Notes: generated from the sequence alone by a model not told the origin. 64,000 nucleotides of DNA from Methanospirillum stamsii (GCF_003173335.1 NZ_QGMZ01000004.1:62001-126000), one strand, 5' to 3'. Positions 42,958 to 52,621 are shown, counted from the stretch's first letter. Numbers and translations: made by a program.

Positions 42958-44576
42958 GCCTTCCTCCGCTCGATGGTAGCCCCGGTCCTTGTCAGAATGG
43001 TATGGCCAAAAGGTGAACTCTGGTTATCCCAGTCCTGTATTACATCGGTTCTGACATGTGCACCACGTGATTCTTCCCGGAGAAGTGCACCGGTCACAAT
43101 CAGTCTTGCAGTATCTATCATATTCCTGGTCGTGCAGCAGGAGATAAACCCGGAAGGATCAACCGCTTTGAGTTTTTTCCGGGAAAGAGCATCAAGTGCT
43201 ATTCTGGTCTCTTCAAGCATTTTCTTTGTTCTGAAAATTCCTGCCCCATGCCACATGATTCTCTGGAGATCGAATTTTACCATGTCAGGAGAAACATCTC
43301 CCGTAAGATACCCTTCAAGCATCATTTTTGCAGAATCAACCTGTTCCTGGTTTGAATTAATTTCATGTTCAGGTTCTGTTCCTGCCATAGATCCTGCACG
43401 TTTTCCAAAGACCTGTGTCTCTGCCAGTGCATTGCCACCAAGACGGTTTGCTCCGTGAACACCACCGGCAGCTTCACCGCATGCATAAAGACCGGGAAGT
43501 GTAGTCTGGCAGAAGGGATCGATGCGTAGTCCACCCATGATGTGGTGGGCAGTCGGCGCCACTTCCATCGGTTCTGTCCGAATGTCCACACCGTACTTCA
43601 GAAACTGTTCCAGCATTACCGGAAGTCTTTCTTCTATTTGTTTTGCCGGAAGGTGAGAAACGTCAAGCCAGACACCGCCATGCGGTGTCCCCCGCCCTTC
43701 CTGGATCTCCGTTGCACAGGCACGTGCTACTACATCCCGTGTAGAGAGTTCCATCCGGTCGGGATCGTATTTTTCCATGAACCGTTCACCCAGGGAATTT
43801 TTCAGAACACCTCCCTCCCCGCGAACTGCTTCTGTAACCAGTCTTCCCCGTGCATCCCAGGGATATACTGCACCGGTGGGATGGAACTGTACCTGTTCCA
43901 TATCGATAAGCTCAGCGCCTGCGCGCCACGCCATTGCATAGCCGTCACCAGTCCCGCTGGTGGAATTTGTCGAGATATCGTATACCCGTGTTCCACCACC
44001 GGTTGCAATCACGGTTGCATCGGCAATAAAAACATACAATTTTCCTTTCCGATCAAGCCCAAAAGCTCCGATAACTCTCCCCTGTGATAGGATGAGATCA
44101 AATACTGAAATCTCATGATACACCTTGACAGAGGTTTGTGAAAGTCGCTCCATCAGGGTTATCATCATCTCATGGCCGGTCCGGTCTCCTGCATAACAGG
44201 TCCGGGGAAAGCACTGGCCTCCAAATGGGCGCTGACAAAGAGTACACGAATCAGTGACATCAAAAACGGCACCCCATGCAATAAGGTCATTTATACGCGC
44301 CGGGGCCTCTTCTGTCAGGACTCGAACCAGTTCAGGATCGTTGAGATAAGCGCCACCTTTCATGGTGTCTGCAAAATGATCAGAGACATTATCTGCCTCA
44401 TTCATCACCGCATTAAACCCTCCTTCAGCCATGATGGTGCACCCTCCCTTCCCGACAATTGTCCGTGATAATAACACACAGGTTCCAGAGCCGGAAGCTT
44501 CGATGGCAGCCCGGACACCTGCACCCCCGCTCCCAATGACCAGAACATGGGATCGGATGAACTCCTGATTCTGCAT
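42954..44576 (-). CDS. tfrA: CoM/CoB-type fumarate reductase subunit A (flavoprotein)
   Basis: About 540 residues; the FAD-bearing catalytic subunit. Visible are the dinucleotide loop VLVIGSGGAGVRAAIEA, the covalent-FAD-like region of the family, TAHHIMGGLRIDP and GLYACGEAAGGVHGANRLGG, all typical of fumarate reductase/succinate dehydrogenase flavoproteins. It provides succinate for biosynthesis in methanogens with an incomplete reductive TCA route. ATG 44576 begins MQNQEFIR; GTG 44585 would add three residues. Divergent from lysC. Confidence 0.95.
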   Translation of the reverse strand: MQNQEFIRSHVLVIGSGGAGVRAAIEASGSGTCVLLSRTIVGKGGCTIMAEGGFNAVMNEADNVSDHFADTMKGGAYLNDPELVRVLTEEAPARINDLIAWGAVFDVTDSCTLCQRPFGGQCFPRTCYAGDRTGHEMMITLMERLSQTSVKVYHEISVFDLILSQGRVIGAFGLDRKGKLYVFIADATVIATGGGTRVYDISTNSTSGTGDGYAMAWRAGAELIDMEQVQFHPTGAVYPWDARGRLVTEAVRGEGGVLKNSLGERFMEKYDPDRMELSTRDVVARACATEIQEGRGTPHGGVWLDVSHLPAKQIEERLPVMLEQFLKYGVDIRTEPMEVAPTAHHIMGGLRIDPFCQTTLPGLYACGEAAGGVHGANRLGGNALAETQVFGKRAGSMAGTEPEHEINSNQEQVDSAKMMLEGYLTGDVSPDMVKFDLQRIMWHGAGIFRTKKMLEETRIALDALSRKKLKAVDPSGFISCCTTRNMIDTARLIVTGALLREESRGAHVRTDVIQDWDNQSSPFGHTILTRTGATIERRKA

Positions 44577-44696
44577 TATATACACGTCACAATCAGAACC
44601 TCTTTGAAGTTTCTATAGAATCCGGATCCATGCAGGTAATCCCTCAGCATCCCTTTTGAGAAAATAAGACACATAGTAACGGAGAGTTAGAGCCGC

Positions 44697-46094
44697 ATGA
44701 AACTCATCATGAAATTTGGGGGCACATCTGTCCAGAATCCAGAATCGGTCAGAAAGGCCGTAGATATCGTATATGATAGATATTCCAAAGGCGATCGCCT
44801 GGCAATAGTTGTTTCTGCCAGGAGGGGTGTTACGGACAGGCTCATTGCATGCGCAGAAGCAATGGTTACTTCCCGGGATGCAGAAGAGGTTCCTGAACTT
44901 ATTTCATTTCTTCAGGAAGGGCACCTCACTACCCTCAAAGAGATAGCGCCGGATCATTATCCTGAGATAAGCGAGATCATCACCCGACGCATAGAAAACC
45001 TGCGTGATTTTCTCTATGCAGTATACCACCTCCGGGAACTCACCGTCAGATCCCGCGATTATATCATATCCTTTGGTGAACGGCTCAACGCACCCCTGAT
45101 TAGTGCTGCCCTCCGTCAGCGAGGGATACCTTCCATGGTACTTGACGGGTGTGAAGCAGGGATACTGACCACTGAAAACCATGGAGATGCGATAGCCCTT
45201 CCTGCAGGTGAAATCCGAATTAAAACCCGCCTTGAACCGGTAATTGAACATTCGGTTCCGGTAATCACCGGATTTATGGGATGCACCGAGAAAGGAGTCG
45301 TCACAACGCTCGGGCGTTCCGGATCTGACTATTCGGCAACAATCATCGGAGCTGCTCTTGACGCTGATGAGATATGGATCTGGACCGATGTTGACGGTAT
45401 CATGACAACAGATCCGAGGATGGTGCCAAATGCCCGCGTTATCTCCAGGATTTCCTACATGGAAGTGATGGAACTCTCGTATTTTGGTGCAAAGGTCATG
45501 CACTCACGATCGATTGAGCCGGCCATGCAAAAAGGCATTCCGGTACGGGTAAAAAATACCTTTAATCCGGATTATCCGGGAACAGTCATTGAGGGAGGAG
45601 AGAAAAAAGATTCCAGGGTTGTAAAGGCAATCACCTATATCGATAAGGTTGCTGCCATTACCATCGCCGGTGCCCAGATGGTTGGAAGACCAGGAGTCGC
45701 ACGCCATATCTTCTCCCTGCTTGCCGAACACCAGATAAATGTCATGATGATATCACAGGGGTCATCTGAAGCAAATATCACCCTGATAATCGAAGCCCAT
45801 CAGGTCAGAACGGCAATGGATGCATTAAAACCACTAAAGGAACGGTGCGTGTTCCGGGATATTACCGCAAACGAGGATGTCTGTGCAGTCGCAGTCGTCG
45901 GATCAGGTATGGCCGGTATGGCAGGAACTGCCGGGCGAACCTTTTCAGCGCTTGGAAAAGCAGGAATTAATGTCATGATGATAACACAGGGTTCTTCTGA
46001 AGTGAATATCTCATTTATCGTCAGGCAGGAGGACGGACCAAAGGCGGTTCAGGTTCTCCACGATGAATTTAACCTGACAAATGAAGAGGTATGA
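44697..46094 (+). CDS. lysC: Aspartate kinase
   Basis: A 465-residue aspartokinase, first step of the lysine/threonine/methionine branch. The catalytic domain begins MKFGGTSVQNPESV and has GRSGSDYSATIIGAALDA (aspartate and ATP binding). Two C-terminal ACT domains (about 305-380 and 385-465, with GVARHIFSLLAEHQINVMMI and AGRTFSALGKAGINVMMI) give feedback control. The last four bases overlap purM, an unrelated pathway, so the two genes are translationally coupled. Confidence 0.95.
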   Translation: MKLIMKFGGTSVQNPESVRKAVDIVYDRYSKGDRLAIVVSARRGVTDRLIACAEAMVTSRDAEEVPELISFLQEGHLTTLKEIAPDHYPEISEIITRRIENLRDFLYAVYHLRELTVRSRDYIISFGERLNAPLISAALRQRGIPSMVLDGCEAGILTTENHGDAIALPAGEIRIKTRLEPVIEHSVPVITGFMGCTEKGVVTTLGRSGSDYSATIIGAALDADEIWIWTDVDGIMTTDPRMVPNARVISRISYMEVMELSYFGAKVMHSRSIEPAMQKGIPVRVKNTFNPDYPGTVIEGGEKKDSRVVKAITYIDKVAAITIAGAQMVGRPGVARHIFSLLAEHQINVMMISQGSSEANITLIIEAHQVRTAMDALKPLKERCVFRDITANEDVCAVAVVGSGMAGMAGTAGRTFSALGKAGINVMMITQGSSEVNISFIVRQEDGPKAVQVLHDEFNLTNEEV

Positions 46095-47089
46095 GAATGG
46101 AGCAGGATGCATATCGTGATGCCGGAGTGGATATTGATCTCGAAGCTGCAGCGGTGAAAAGTCTCATATCCGAACTGACATACCGGAGAACTGGCAAGTT
46201 TGGAATGGCATCAGAAATCGGTCACTTTGCCGGGTTCATTTCATTTGGAAAATATGCACTTGCATTGGCAGTTGACGGGGTCGGGACAAAGATGCTGGTG
46301 GCCGATGCCCTCGAAGACTGGTCCACCGTCGGAATAGACTGCATTGCAATGAATGTGAATGACCTCTATGTGATGAACCTTGAACCGGTTGCTTTTGTTG
46401 ATTATATCGCAACCTCTGCCCTTTCCAAAGAACAGATGCAACAGATTGGAAAAGGATTGAATGAAGGAGCAAAACTTGCTAACCTTTCCATTATCGGAGG
46501 AGAGACAGCAACCCTGAAAGGTCTTGTAACCGGGCTTGACCTTGCGGGAGCATGCCTTGGTATCCAGGAGAAGGAGAAAATAATATCCGGTTCTGCCATT
46601 ACTCCCGGAGACTGTATGGTTGGTATCCCTTCGTCAGGAATCCACAGCAATGGTCTGACCCTTGCAAGACGCATGATTGAAGTGCATGGATCGTTAGATA
46701 AGAAACTCCCTTCAGGAGAGACACTCGGGTCTCTCCTTTTGAAACCCACCCGGATCTATGCGGAGGTTCTCAAAATCTGCAGTGAAACAGATGTTCATGG
46801 TATGTGTCATATAACCGGCGGAGGTCTTTTGAATCTGAACCGGCTTGGAACACATGGCTATGCATTTGATACACCGCTTCCCCCACAGGAGATATTTTCC
46901 TGGATTGCAGAGGCAGGAAACATCAGTGAGCCTGAAATGTACCGGACCTTTAATATGGGAATGGGTTATGTGTTCATCCTCCCAAAAGAGGGATTTGAAA
47001 CAATTAAAAAATACTATCCTGATGCACAGATAGTTGGAACCGTAATGGAAAACAAGGGAATCAGTCTGAAAGGAAAACCCCTTTTTTAA
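46091..47089 (+). CDS. purM: Phosphoribosylformylglycinamidine cyclo-ligase PurM
   Basis: A 332-residue AIR synthetase, step five of purine synthesis. It begins YRDAGVDIDLEAAAV, has the ALAVDGVGTKMLVA phosphate loop, the IIGGETATLKG block and the HITGGGLLNLNRL region. The length is normal for PurM. ATG 46091 overlaps lysC; ATG 46097 is an alternative. The gene is convergent with, and overlaps by 4 nt, the ZPR1 gene. Confidence 0.96.
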   Translation: MRMEQDAYRDAGVDIDLEAAAVKSLISELTYRRTGKFGMASEIGHFAGFISFGKYALALAVDGVGTKMLVADALEDWSTVGIDCIAMNVNDLYVMNLEPVAFVDYIATSALSKEQMQQIGKGLNEGAKLANLSIIGGETATLKGLVTGLDLAGACLGIQEKEKIISGSAITPGDCMVGIPSSGIHSNGLTLARRMIEVHGSLDKKLPSGETLGSLLLKPTRIYAEVLKICSETDVHGMCHITGGGLLNLNRLGTHGYAFDTPLPPQEIFSWIAEAGNISEPEMYRTFNMGMGYVFILPKEGFETIKKYYPDAQIVGTVMENKGISLKGKPLF

Positions 47090-47610
47090 TCATTTTCAGG
47101 AGTATAATTTTCTTTTTCAGCTTTATCTGAATCTATCAGAGAATTACCCTGCGGATCCTCAATGATCAGAGTGATACTCCCCTTTCCATTCTGGATGTCT
47201 GCAATTTTTTCTTTTAATGCAAGTGCGTTTCTTCGCTGAATGTCATCTCCATCGATGAGCACATTGTCAAGAATTTTGTCTATCCGGCAGAGCACCCCTT
47301 CAACATTTGATACAAATCCTTCACATGCCGGACCTGGATTGATTTCAACACCAAGTTCCGGAACCCTCACCTGTGCCGCACTACTTCTGACAACCCTGAC
47401 CGAGAGATCCTCTACACTACACGCATGGAAACTATATCTGACCGGTTCATTTGTGCTGATATTCTGGACATCTGAAAACCGGTACCCACAGAGCGGACAA
47501 GAGCAGGAGATAATCAGAATATCAGAAAAATAAGGAATATTCTCTGTTTTATATAGCCAGTCAGTCTCCTCACCGCAGGCAGGACAGGTTCCCCTAACTT
47601 CCTGTTCCAA
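47086..47610 (-). CDS. ZPR1-type zinc finger protein
   Basis: A 174-residue archaeal ZPR1 domain protein. A four-cysteine zinc finger, CPACGEETDW and CPLCGYRFSDV (residues 9-45), is followed by the ZPR1 beta domain (PELGVEINPG) and a helical hairpin. In eukaryotes the family binds translation factor eEF1A. The gene starts 2 nt after sepF, so the two form an operon. Confidence 0.9.
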   Translation of the reverse strand: MEQEVRGTCPACGEETDWLYKTENIPYFSDILIISCSCPLCGYRFSDVQNISTNEPVRYSFHACSVEDLSVRVVRSSAAQVRVPELGVEINPGPACEGFVSNVEGVLCRIDKILDNVLIDGDDIQRRNALALKEKIADIQNGKGSITLIIEDPQGNSLIDSDKAEKENYTPEND

Positions 47611-47612
47611 AC

Positions 47613-47975
47613 TCAGGCACCGCCACCGATGCGGTCACGGGAAATTTTAACGTTTTTCGGGGTGATAACGACATATTGCTGGTCGCCAAGACCTACAATA
47701 TCCCCGTCAACATCCCGGGCAACCTGGTAGAAATCCTTCATGACCCGTTCATAATTGATCTTATCCATTTTCAGGCGGGTAATGTCAACAATGACGATGT
47801 TTCCGTCATAAACCTGGTCCTTGACAATCTGGCTTTCCCGCAGACCTGTTACGGTGGCGACCTTGACGAGAAGGGCCGGGTTTTCACTCAGTTCATAATC
47901 CTTCAGGGTGAGATCTTTATATTCGTCCGGGGAAGCGGTATCCTTGCTTCCGAAGAGAAGGTCGCGAAGTCCCAT
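47613..47975 (-). CDS. sepF: Cell division protein SepF
   Basis: A 120-residue archaeal SepF (former DUF552). It has an N-terminal amphipathic membrane-binding helix (MGLRDLLFG), a short linker and the SepF fold (ESQIVKDQVYDGNIVIVDIT, then DGDIVGLGDQQYVVITP and RVKISRD-like NVKISRDRIG). In euryarchaea SepF anchors FtsZ to the membrane. ftsZ is not in the window. It is co-directional with the ZPR1 gene 2 nt downstream. Confidence 0.93.
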   Translation of the reverse strand: MGLRDLLFGSKDTASPDEYKDLTLKDYELSENPALLVKVATVTGLRESQIVKDQVYDGNIVIVDITRLKMDKINYERVMKDFYQVARDVDGDIVGLGDQQYVVITPKNVKISRDRIGGGA

Positions 47976-48045
47976 ATAAGAACCTTTTCTGTCAGTTGTA
48001 TTAAAGATACTGGTATTTCAGGCTTGATGAGCCTTCTTTGCCTAT

Positions 48046-48543
48046 TCAGAACTCAAGATTCCAGATATCATCACCGACGTAATGCCATGTCCGGGCAATT
48101 TTCCCTTTTTCCTGCGCGAGGAGATCTTCAGCATCAAATAATGCGATTCCAAGGGCCAATGGCTTTCCATGACGCTCATCTACGATCTGCACCGGTTTAC
48201 CGGCTTTGACATCGGGTGTTACATCCACAACACCGGGCCGCATGATATCTGCACCATTAATCACGAAAGAAACGGCGCCCATATCCACGATAATTTTCTT
48301 CTGAGGGAATGGCCGGCTTAATGCACCACGCAGACTTGGAAAGAGAATCCCGTCTTTTTCCAGGATAAGAGGCTCTTTATCAATAAGGTACAAATGTACA
48401 TCCTGGTTTGTTTCAATTATTTCGATCATCTTACCGGAAAACAGGTCTGCACCGTCTCTGATTTCTTCCCGGAGTCTTTCAAGTATCCCGTTTACCTGTG
48501 ATTTGCGTATTGAATGCCTTCTTTTTGAAGTCAGTTTTCCCAT
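48046..48543 (-). CDS. PUA-domain RNA-binding protein (MCT-1-like)
   Basis: A 165-residue protein with an N-terminal pre-PUA helical domain (IRKSQVNGILERLREEI) and a C-terminal PUA domain (about 80-155). The PUA part has IIVDMGAVSFVINGADIMRPGV in two blocks and PLALGIALFDAEDLL. Eukaryotic relatives MCT-1/eIF2D act in translation reinitiation and ribosome recycling. The archaeal role is not established. It is divergent from the LSm-rpl37e-purF operon. Confidence 0.9.
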   Translation of the reverse strand: MGKLTSKRRHSIRKSQVNGILERLREEIRDGADLFSGKMIEIIETNQDVHLYLIDKEPLILEKDGILFPSLRGALSRPFPQKKIIVDMGAVSFVINGADIMRPGVVDVTPDVKAGKPVQIVDERHGKPLALGIALFDAEDLLAQEKGKIARTWHYVGDDIWNLEF

Positions 48544-48673
48544 ATTCTCTATATAATCAAAACCTGCACTCTCATAAACGATACGTCGGACTGTCCGGAA
48601 TCAGTACGGGGAATGTTTATGAATTATCCCGGCGCAATTTATTCACTCATTTTGAGTAGTGCAGGGTATTGAT

Positions 48674-48901
48674 ATGACTAAAAGACCTATGGATATTTTA
48701 GATCAGGTCCTGAATCGGCAACCAGTACTGATATCCCTTAAAGGGGGCAGGGAAATCAAAGGAGTTCTCCAGGGATATGATGTCCACATGAATCTTGTTC
48801 TGGATAAAGCAGAAGAGATTGTAAGTGGACAGGCTCAAAGTATTGGTACCCTGATTATTCGCGGCGATAATGTCATCTACATCTCCCCGAATCCCCAATA
48901 A
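48674..48901 (+). CDS. LSm (Sm-like) archaeal RNA-binding protein
   Basis: A 75-residue Sm-like protein that forms a ring and binds U-rich RNA. The Sm1 motif [26 protein letters not shown] (in pieces) carries the family Asp-x-x-x-Asn, and Sm2 is [12 protein letters not shown] 48674 gives the normal family length and follows AGGGTATTGAT, a partial match to the archaeal ribosome site. It is 12 nt before rpl37e, a typical euryarchaeal pair. Confidence 0.95.
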   Translation: MTKRPMDILDQVLNRQPVLISLKGGREIKGVLQGYDVHMNLVLDKAEEIVSGQAQSIGTLIIRGDNVIYISPNPQ

Positions 48902-48913
48902 CGAGGAAAGATA

Positions 48914-49096
48914 ATGTCAAAAGGAACACCATCACGAGGAAAACGACAGACACAGACTCATCTGACCTGCAGAAGATGCGGGAAGATGTCCTACCACAAG
49001 CGGCATAAAATCTGTTCATCATGTGGATTTGGCCGCTCCACTCGCATGCGCTCCTATGGCTGGATAAACAAGCGGCCAAAAATCGCAACTCATTAA
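48914..49096 (+). CDS. rpl37e: 50S ribosomal protein L37e
   Basis: A 60-residue zinc-finger ribosomal protein. It begins [16 protein letters not shown] and has two Cys pairs, [20 protein letters not shown], that bind zinc. It sits in the large subunit near the tunnel. It is followed 2 nt later by purF, so a ribosomal protein and a purine enzyme share one transcript. Confidence 0.97.
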   Translation: MSKGTPSRGKRQTQTHLTCRRCGKMSYHKRHKICSSCGFGRSTRMRSYGWINKRPKIATH

Positions 49097-49098
49097 TT

Positions 49099-50520
49099 AT
49101 GTGCGGGATCGTTGGCATTAGTAGTTCTGCCGACGTCTCTTTTTCTCTTTATTATGCATTATATGCTCTTCAGCACCGTGGACAGGAAAGTGCCGGTATT
49201 GCAACGTTTAACGGCTCCGGCCTGTGCAAATACAAAGAAAACGGTCTCGTTTCTGAAGTATTTAATGAACAGGTGCTAAAATCGCTTGTTGGAAAAGTCG
49301 GGATTGGGCATGTAAGATATCCCACCACAGGAGAGAATCGTCCGGAGAATATCCAGCCTTTTTTATTCACTTTTCATGGTCATGTTATCGCAATAGCGCA
49401 TAATGGGAACCTGGTTAATTATCGTGAACTTCGTGCAGAATTTGAAAACCGGGGACAAATATTCTGGTCGACATCTGATACGGAAGTAATTTCAAAGATA
49501 ATTACCGAGTCCATCAGAAAAGGAGGGACGATTGAGGATGCGGTGAAAAAATGCATGGCCTGTCTGAAGGGCTCATACTCCGTCGTTATGTTGTATGATG
49601 GAGATCTCTATGCATTTCGTGATCCGCACGGAATCCGGCCACTTTGTTTTGGCAGAACAGAATCCGGATATATGGTGGCATCAGAAAGTGTCGCTCTTGA
49701 TGCTCTTAATGGAAAACTTGAACGGGATGTTCTTCCCGGTGAAATGATACATATCAGCGGGGATGAAATCAGGTTTAAGCAAATCGCTGTTGCCTCCAGG
49801 AAAGGACATTGCGTTTTTGAATACATCTATTTCGCTCGTGCTGACTCGTACATCGACGGATCACTGGTCTATGATGTACGAAGAAAAATCGGCGCACAAA
49901 TTTTCGAGGAAAAACCTATACAGGCAGATGCCGTATGCACGGTCCCGGACTCGGGAACTGCTTATGCAGTAGGATTTTCAGAGAAGTCATCCATTCCCTT
50001 TGTAGAATGCCTTATTAAAAACCGATATATGGGCCGGACATTTATCATGCCGACACAGGAGAAACGTGAGCGGGCGGTTCGTATCAAACTCAATCCGATT
50101 CCGGATCATCTTCGTGATCGCTCGATTATTCTGGTTGATGATTCGATTGTCAGGGGAACCACCTCGCGGCGAATCATTGAGAGCATGAAAGATGCCGGGG
50201 CACGGGAGATACACATGCGAATCGGGTCACCGATAATCAAGGCTCCCTGTTATCTCGGTGTTGACATGCCAACACGGGCAGAACTTATCGGGAGTGACAA
50301 AGATGTTGAACAGGTCCGGAAAAGTATTACTGCGACAAGTCTCCATTACCTTTCAATAGAATCCCTCGTTAATGCAATCGGTCTGCCCTGCCATGATCTC
50401 TGCCTCGGATGTCTTACCGGATGCTATCCGGTTGAGATAAGGAACGAGCAATGTGATGATCGGTGTGTAACACTGGTTGACAGGGATGTTCAGACCTCGC
50501 TGTTTGAAAGAGAATCATAA
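49099..50520 (+). CDS. purF: Amidophosphoribosyltransferase PurF
   Basis: About 473 residues; commits PRPP to purine synthesis using glutamine. Cys2 of MCGIVGIS is the nucleophile of the N-terminal glutaminase, with HRGQESAGIATF following. The phosphoribosyltransferase part has SIILVDDSIVRGTTSRRI, the PRPP-binding loop. ATG 49099 is the only sensible start because the Cys must be residue 2. A later Cys-rich segment (CHDLCLGCLTGCYP) agrees with the iron-sulfur class of PurF. Confidence 0.96.
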   Translation: MCGIVGISSSADVSFSLYYALYALQHRGQESAGIATFNGSGLCKYKENGLVSEVFNEQVLKSLVGKVGIGHVRYPTTGENRPENIQPFLFTFHGHVIAIAHNGNLVNYRELRAEFENRGQIFWSTSDTEVISKIITESIRKGGTIEDAVKKCMACLKGSYSVVMLYDGDLYAFRDPHGIRPLCFGRTESGYMVASESVALDALNGKLERDVLPGEMIHISGDEIRFKQIAVASRKGHCVFEYIYFARADSYIDGSLVYDVRRKIGAQIFEEKPIQADAVCTVPDSGTAYAVGFSEKSSIPFVECLIKNRYMGRTFIMPTQEKRERAVRIKLNPIPDHLRDRSIILVDDSIVRGTTSRRIIESMKDAGAREIHMRIGSPIIKAPCYLGVDMPTRAELIGSDKDVEQVRKSITATSLHYLSIESLVNAIGLPCHDLCLGCLTGCYPVEIRNEQCDDRCVTLVDRDVQTSLFERES

Positions 50521-50523
50521 GAA

Positions 50524-50578
50524 AAGAGCAATAAGGGGAAAGGTGATAATTTGTTAGTAATTATCAAAAACCCCTCTT
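50524..50578. repeat. Strong inverted repeat after purF
   Basis: TGATAATT (50544-50551) and AATTATCA (50559-50566) form a perfect 8-bp stem with a 7-nt loop. Outer parts also pair: GGGG 50535-50538 with CCCC 50571-50574, and AAGAG 50524-50528 with CTCTT 50574-50578, overlapping by one base. The element lies just after the purF stop. It may be a terminator or an operator for the HEPN-serA transcript; no T run follows. Confidence 0.6.
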
Positions 50579-50602
50579 TATAGCCTATGCCCGAGAGAAG
50601 CC

Positions 50603-51038
50603 ATGACTGGATGGATCAGGCAGTTTTTTTCTGAAAGCCGCTGAAGATAATTGTGCTGCTGGTAATTAGGAAAGGACGTGTTTTATCTCTCAACAGGCTG
50701 CAAAGAAGGCTATGAAGGCACTCTCTCAATTTTTAGGGGGAGAAGCCTGGGGCCATTCTGTTGAAAAACTCATGGCAGTGCTTGATGACTCTCTTGAAAT
50801 ATCTCATGAATTATTGTATCATGCAAAGCGCCTTGATCGTCTCTATATTATCAGCAGATATCCGGATGGGTTAATATATGGAACACCCCATGAACATTTC
50901 ACCAGGGAAGATGCAGAAGCAGCAATAAGTAGTGCTGGGACAATCTTGCGGTTTAGTCAGAATATTCTGGATAGTCCTATCATCATATCTGCGAACTATC
51001 AAGTAAAACAAAAACTGATAACTTACAGAGTACTGTGA
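50603..51038 (+). pseudogene. Decayed HEPN-domain gene (frameshift and internal stop)
   Basis: From 50712 the frame encodes 108 residues of a HEPN domain (GGEAWGHSVEKLM, KRLDRLYIISRYPDG). Upstream in the same frame the homology goes on: ERTCFISQQAAKKA, then a TAG at 50667-50669 where relatives have Tyr (AAGN-stop-ER, family GNYE), then LKAAEDNCAAGN. The start, MTGWIRQ from ATG 50603, is in another frame, shifted around a T run at 50624-50630. HEPN proteins act as RNA-cutting toxins or with MNT nucleotidyltransferases, and no MNT gene is near. TAG is a normal stop for neighbouring genes, so readthrough is unlikely. The 3' part may still be made from ATG 50712. Confidence 0.75.
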
Positions 51039-52621
51039 CATATTCAATTCTTGTTAGTGATGAACTTGCAGAAGAAGGGATTGATATCCTCCGTGATCAT
51101 GCAATGGTGGATGTTAACACCGGTCTTTCTGAAGATGAACTGGTCGCCACGATAGAAAATTATGATGCGCTGCTGGTCAGGTCCGGGACGCAGGTTACCG
51201 AGCGGGTAATTGAAGCAGGAAAAAAACTTCGTTTTGTCGGGCGTGCAGGAGCAGGGGTTGACAATATCGATATGAACGCAGCAACCCGGAACGGAATTAT
51301 TGTTGCCAACGCCCCGGAAGGTAACACCCTCGCAGCAACCGAACATACCATGGCTATGATGCAGTCTCTCTGCCGGAATATTCCACAGGCAAATGCATCC
51401 ATGCAGGCCGGAGAATGGAAACGATCCAAATTCATGGGTGTTGAACTGAACGAAAAAACCCTTGGAGTTGTGGGTCTTGGACGTATCGGTCGTGAAGTTG
51501 CGAAACGGGCAGCCTCATTTAATATGCACATCATCGGGTATGATCCGTTTATTTCTCCGGAAAAAGCTGCAGAAATGGGCATTGAGTCGATGAGCCTTGA
51601 TAAACTCTTTACAAAGGCAGATATCATCACCGTCCATACCCCTCTCATTAAAGAAACAAGCCACATTGTCAATGAAAAGACCATTGCCACCATGAAAGAT
51701 GGGGTCAGGATCATTAACTGTGCCCGTGGAGGTATTATTGATGAGGCTGCACTCGCAACAGCAGTGAAATCCGGAAAGGTAGCCGGTGCAGCAATCGATG
51801 TTTTTGAACAGGAACCACCAAAGGATTCTCCTCTGCTTGGTATCCCGGGAATCATTCTGACACCGCATCTCGGAGCAAGCACGGTGGAAGCACAAAAAAA
51901 TGTTTCCATCTCAATTGCAAAACAGTGCCTTGAAGTGCTGGGTGGCGGGGATGCGAAATATGTGGTAAATGCACCGATTATCCCATCCGAACTCCATGAA
52001 ACGGTTGAACCATTTGCATCCTTAGGTGAGCGGATGGGCAGACTGATGATTCAGATAATTGAGGGCCGGGTATTAAATCTTGAGATGATTTATGGGGGAG
52101 AACTTGCTACCCTTGGTCAGTCTACTAAACTCATCACCCATATGGCAATCAAGGGACTTCTCGATCCCATCCTCCGGTTCCCGGTAAATATGGTAAATGC
52201 AGCATACATTGCCAAAGACAGAGGAATTAACGTATCTGAAACAACAACCGGAGAATCTGCAGGTTATAAAAACCTCCTAACCATGAAGGTGACCACAGAT
52301 ACTACAGAACTGGTAATATCCGGTTCGGTATTGTATAAGGGCGGTGCCAGAATTGTATCCATAGCAGGATACACCATGGATATGGTTCCTGAAGGGGCAG
52401 TCATCATCTCACGACACCTTGACAGACCTGGAGTAATTGGAAGAGCATCCACCATCCTTGGAGAACATCAGATCAATATTGCCGGCATGCAGGTCGGACG
52501 GTTCCAGCCAGGAGAGGATGCAATTATGGTTCTGAATGTAGATGGCGATGTCCCGGAGAGTGTAATGGAAGCGATTCGGGGAATGCAGGGGATCTATTCT
52601 GCAAAATTTGCCAGAATATAA
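51035..52621 (+). CDS. serA: D-3-phosphoglycerate dehydrogenase SerA
   Basis: A 528-residue enzyme starting serine synthesis. The NAD-binding core has LGVVGLGRIGREVAKRA. The catalytic Arg and His-Glu region is INCARGGIIDEAAL and LTPHLGASTVEAQ. After an intervening domain (about 315-445) comes a C-terminal ACT domain (HLDRPGVIGRASTILGEHQ). The length fits the long form common in archaea. Its start overlaps the HEPN remnant by 4 nt. Confidence 0.96.
   Translation: MTYSILVSDELAEEGIDILRDHAMVDVNTGLSEDELVATIENYDALLVRSGTQVTERVIEAGKKLRFVGRAGAGVDNIDMNAATRNGIIVANAPEGNTLAATEHTMAMMQSLCRNIPQANASMQAGEWKRSKFMGVELNEKTLGVVGLGRIGREVAKRAASFNMHIIGYDPFISPEKAAEMGIESMSLDKLFTKADIITVHTPLIKETSHIVNEKTIATMKDGVRIINCARGGIIDEAALATAVKSGKVAGAAIDVFEQEPPKDSPLLGIPGIILTPHLGASTVEAQKNVSISIAKQCLEVLGGGDAKYVVNAPIIPSELHETVEPFASLGERMGRLMIQIIEGRVLNLEMIYGGELATLGQSTKLITHMAIKGLLDPILRFPVNMVNAAYIAKDRGINVSETTTGESAGYKNLLTMKVTTDTTELVISGSVLYKGGARIVSIAGYTMDMVPEGAVIISRHLDRPGVIGRASTILGEHQINIAGMQVGRFQPGEDAIMVLNVDGDVPESVMEAIRGMQGIYSAKFARI

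Noticed and set aside
50667-50669. TAG in the HEPN gene read as a sense codon (pyrrolysine or readthrough)
   Set aside because: TAG ends rpl31e, the YhbY-like gene and rpoF here, no pyrrolysine genes are seen, and a separate frameshift also breaks the gene. Decay explains both lesions.
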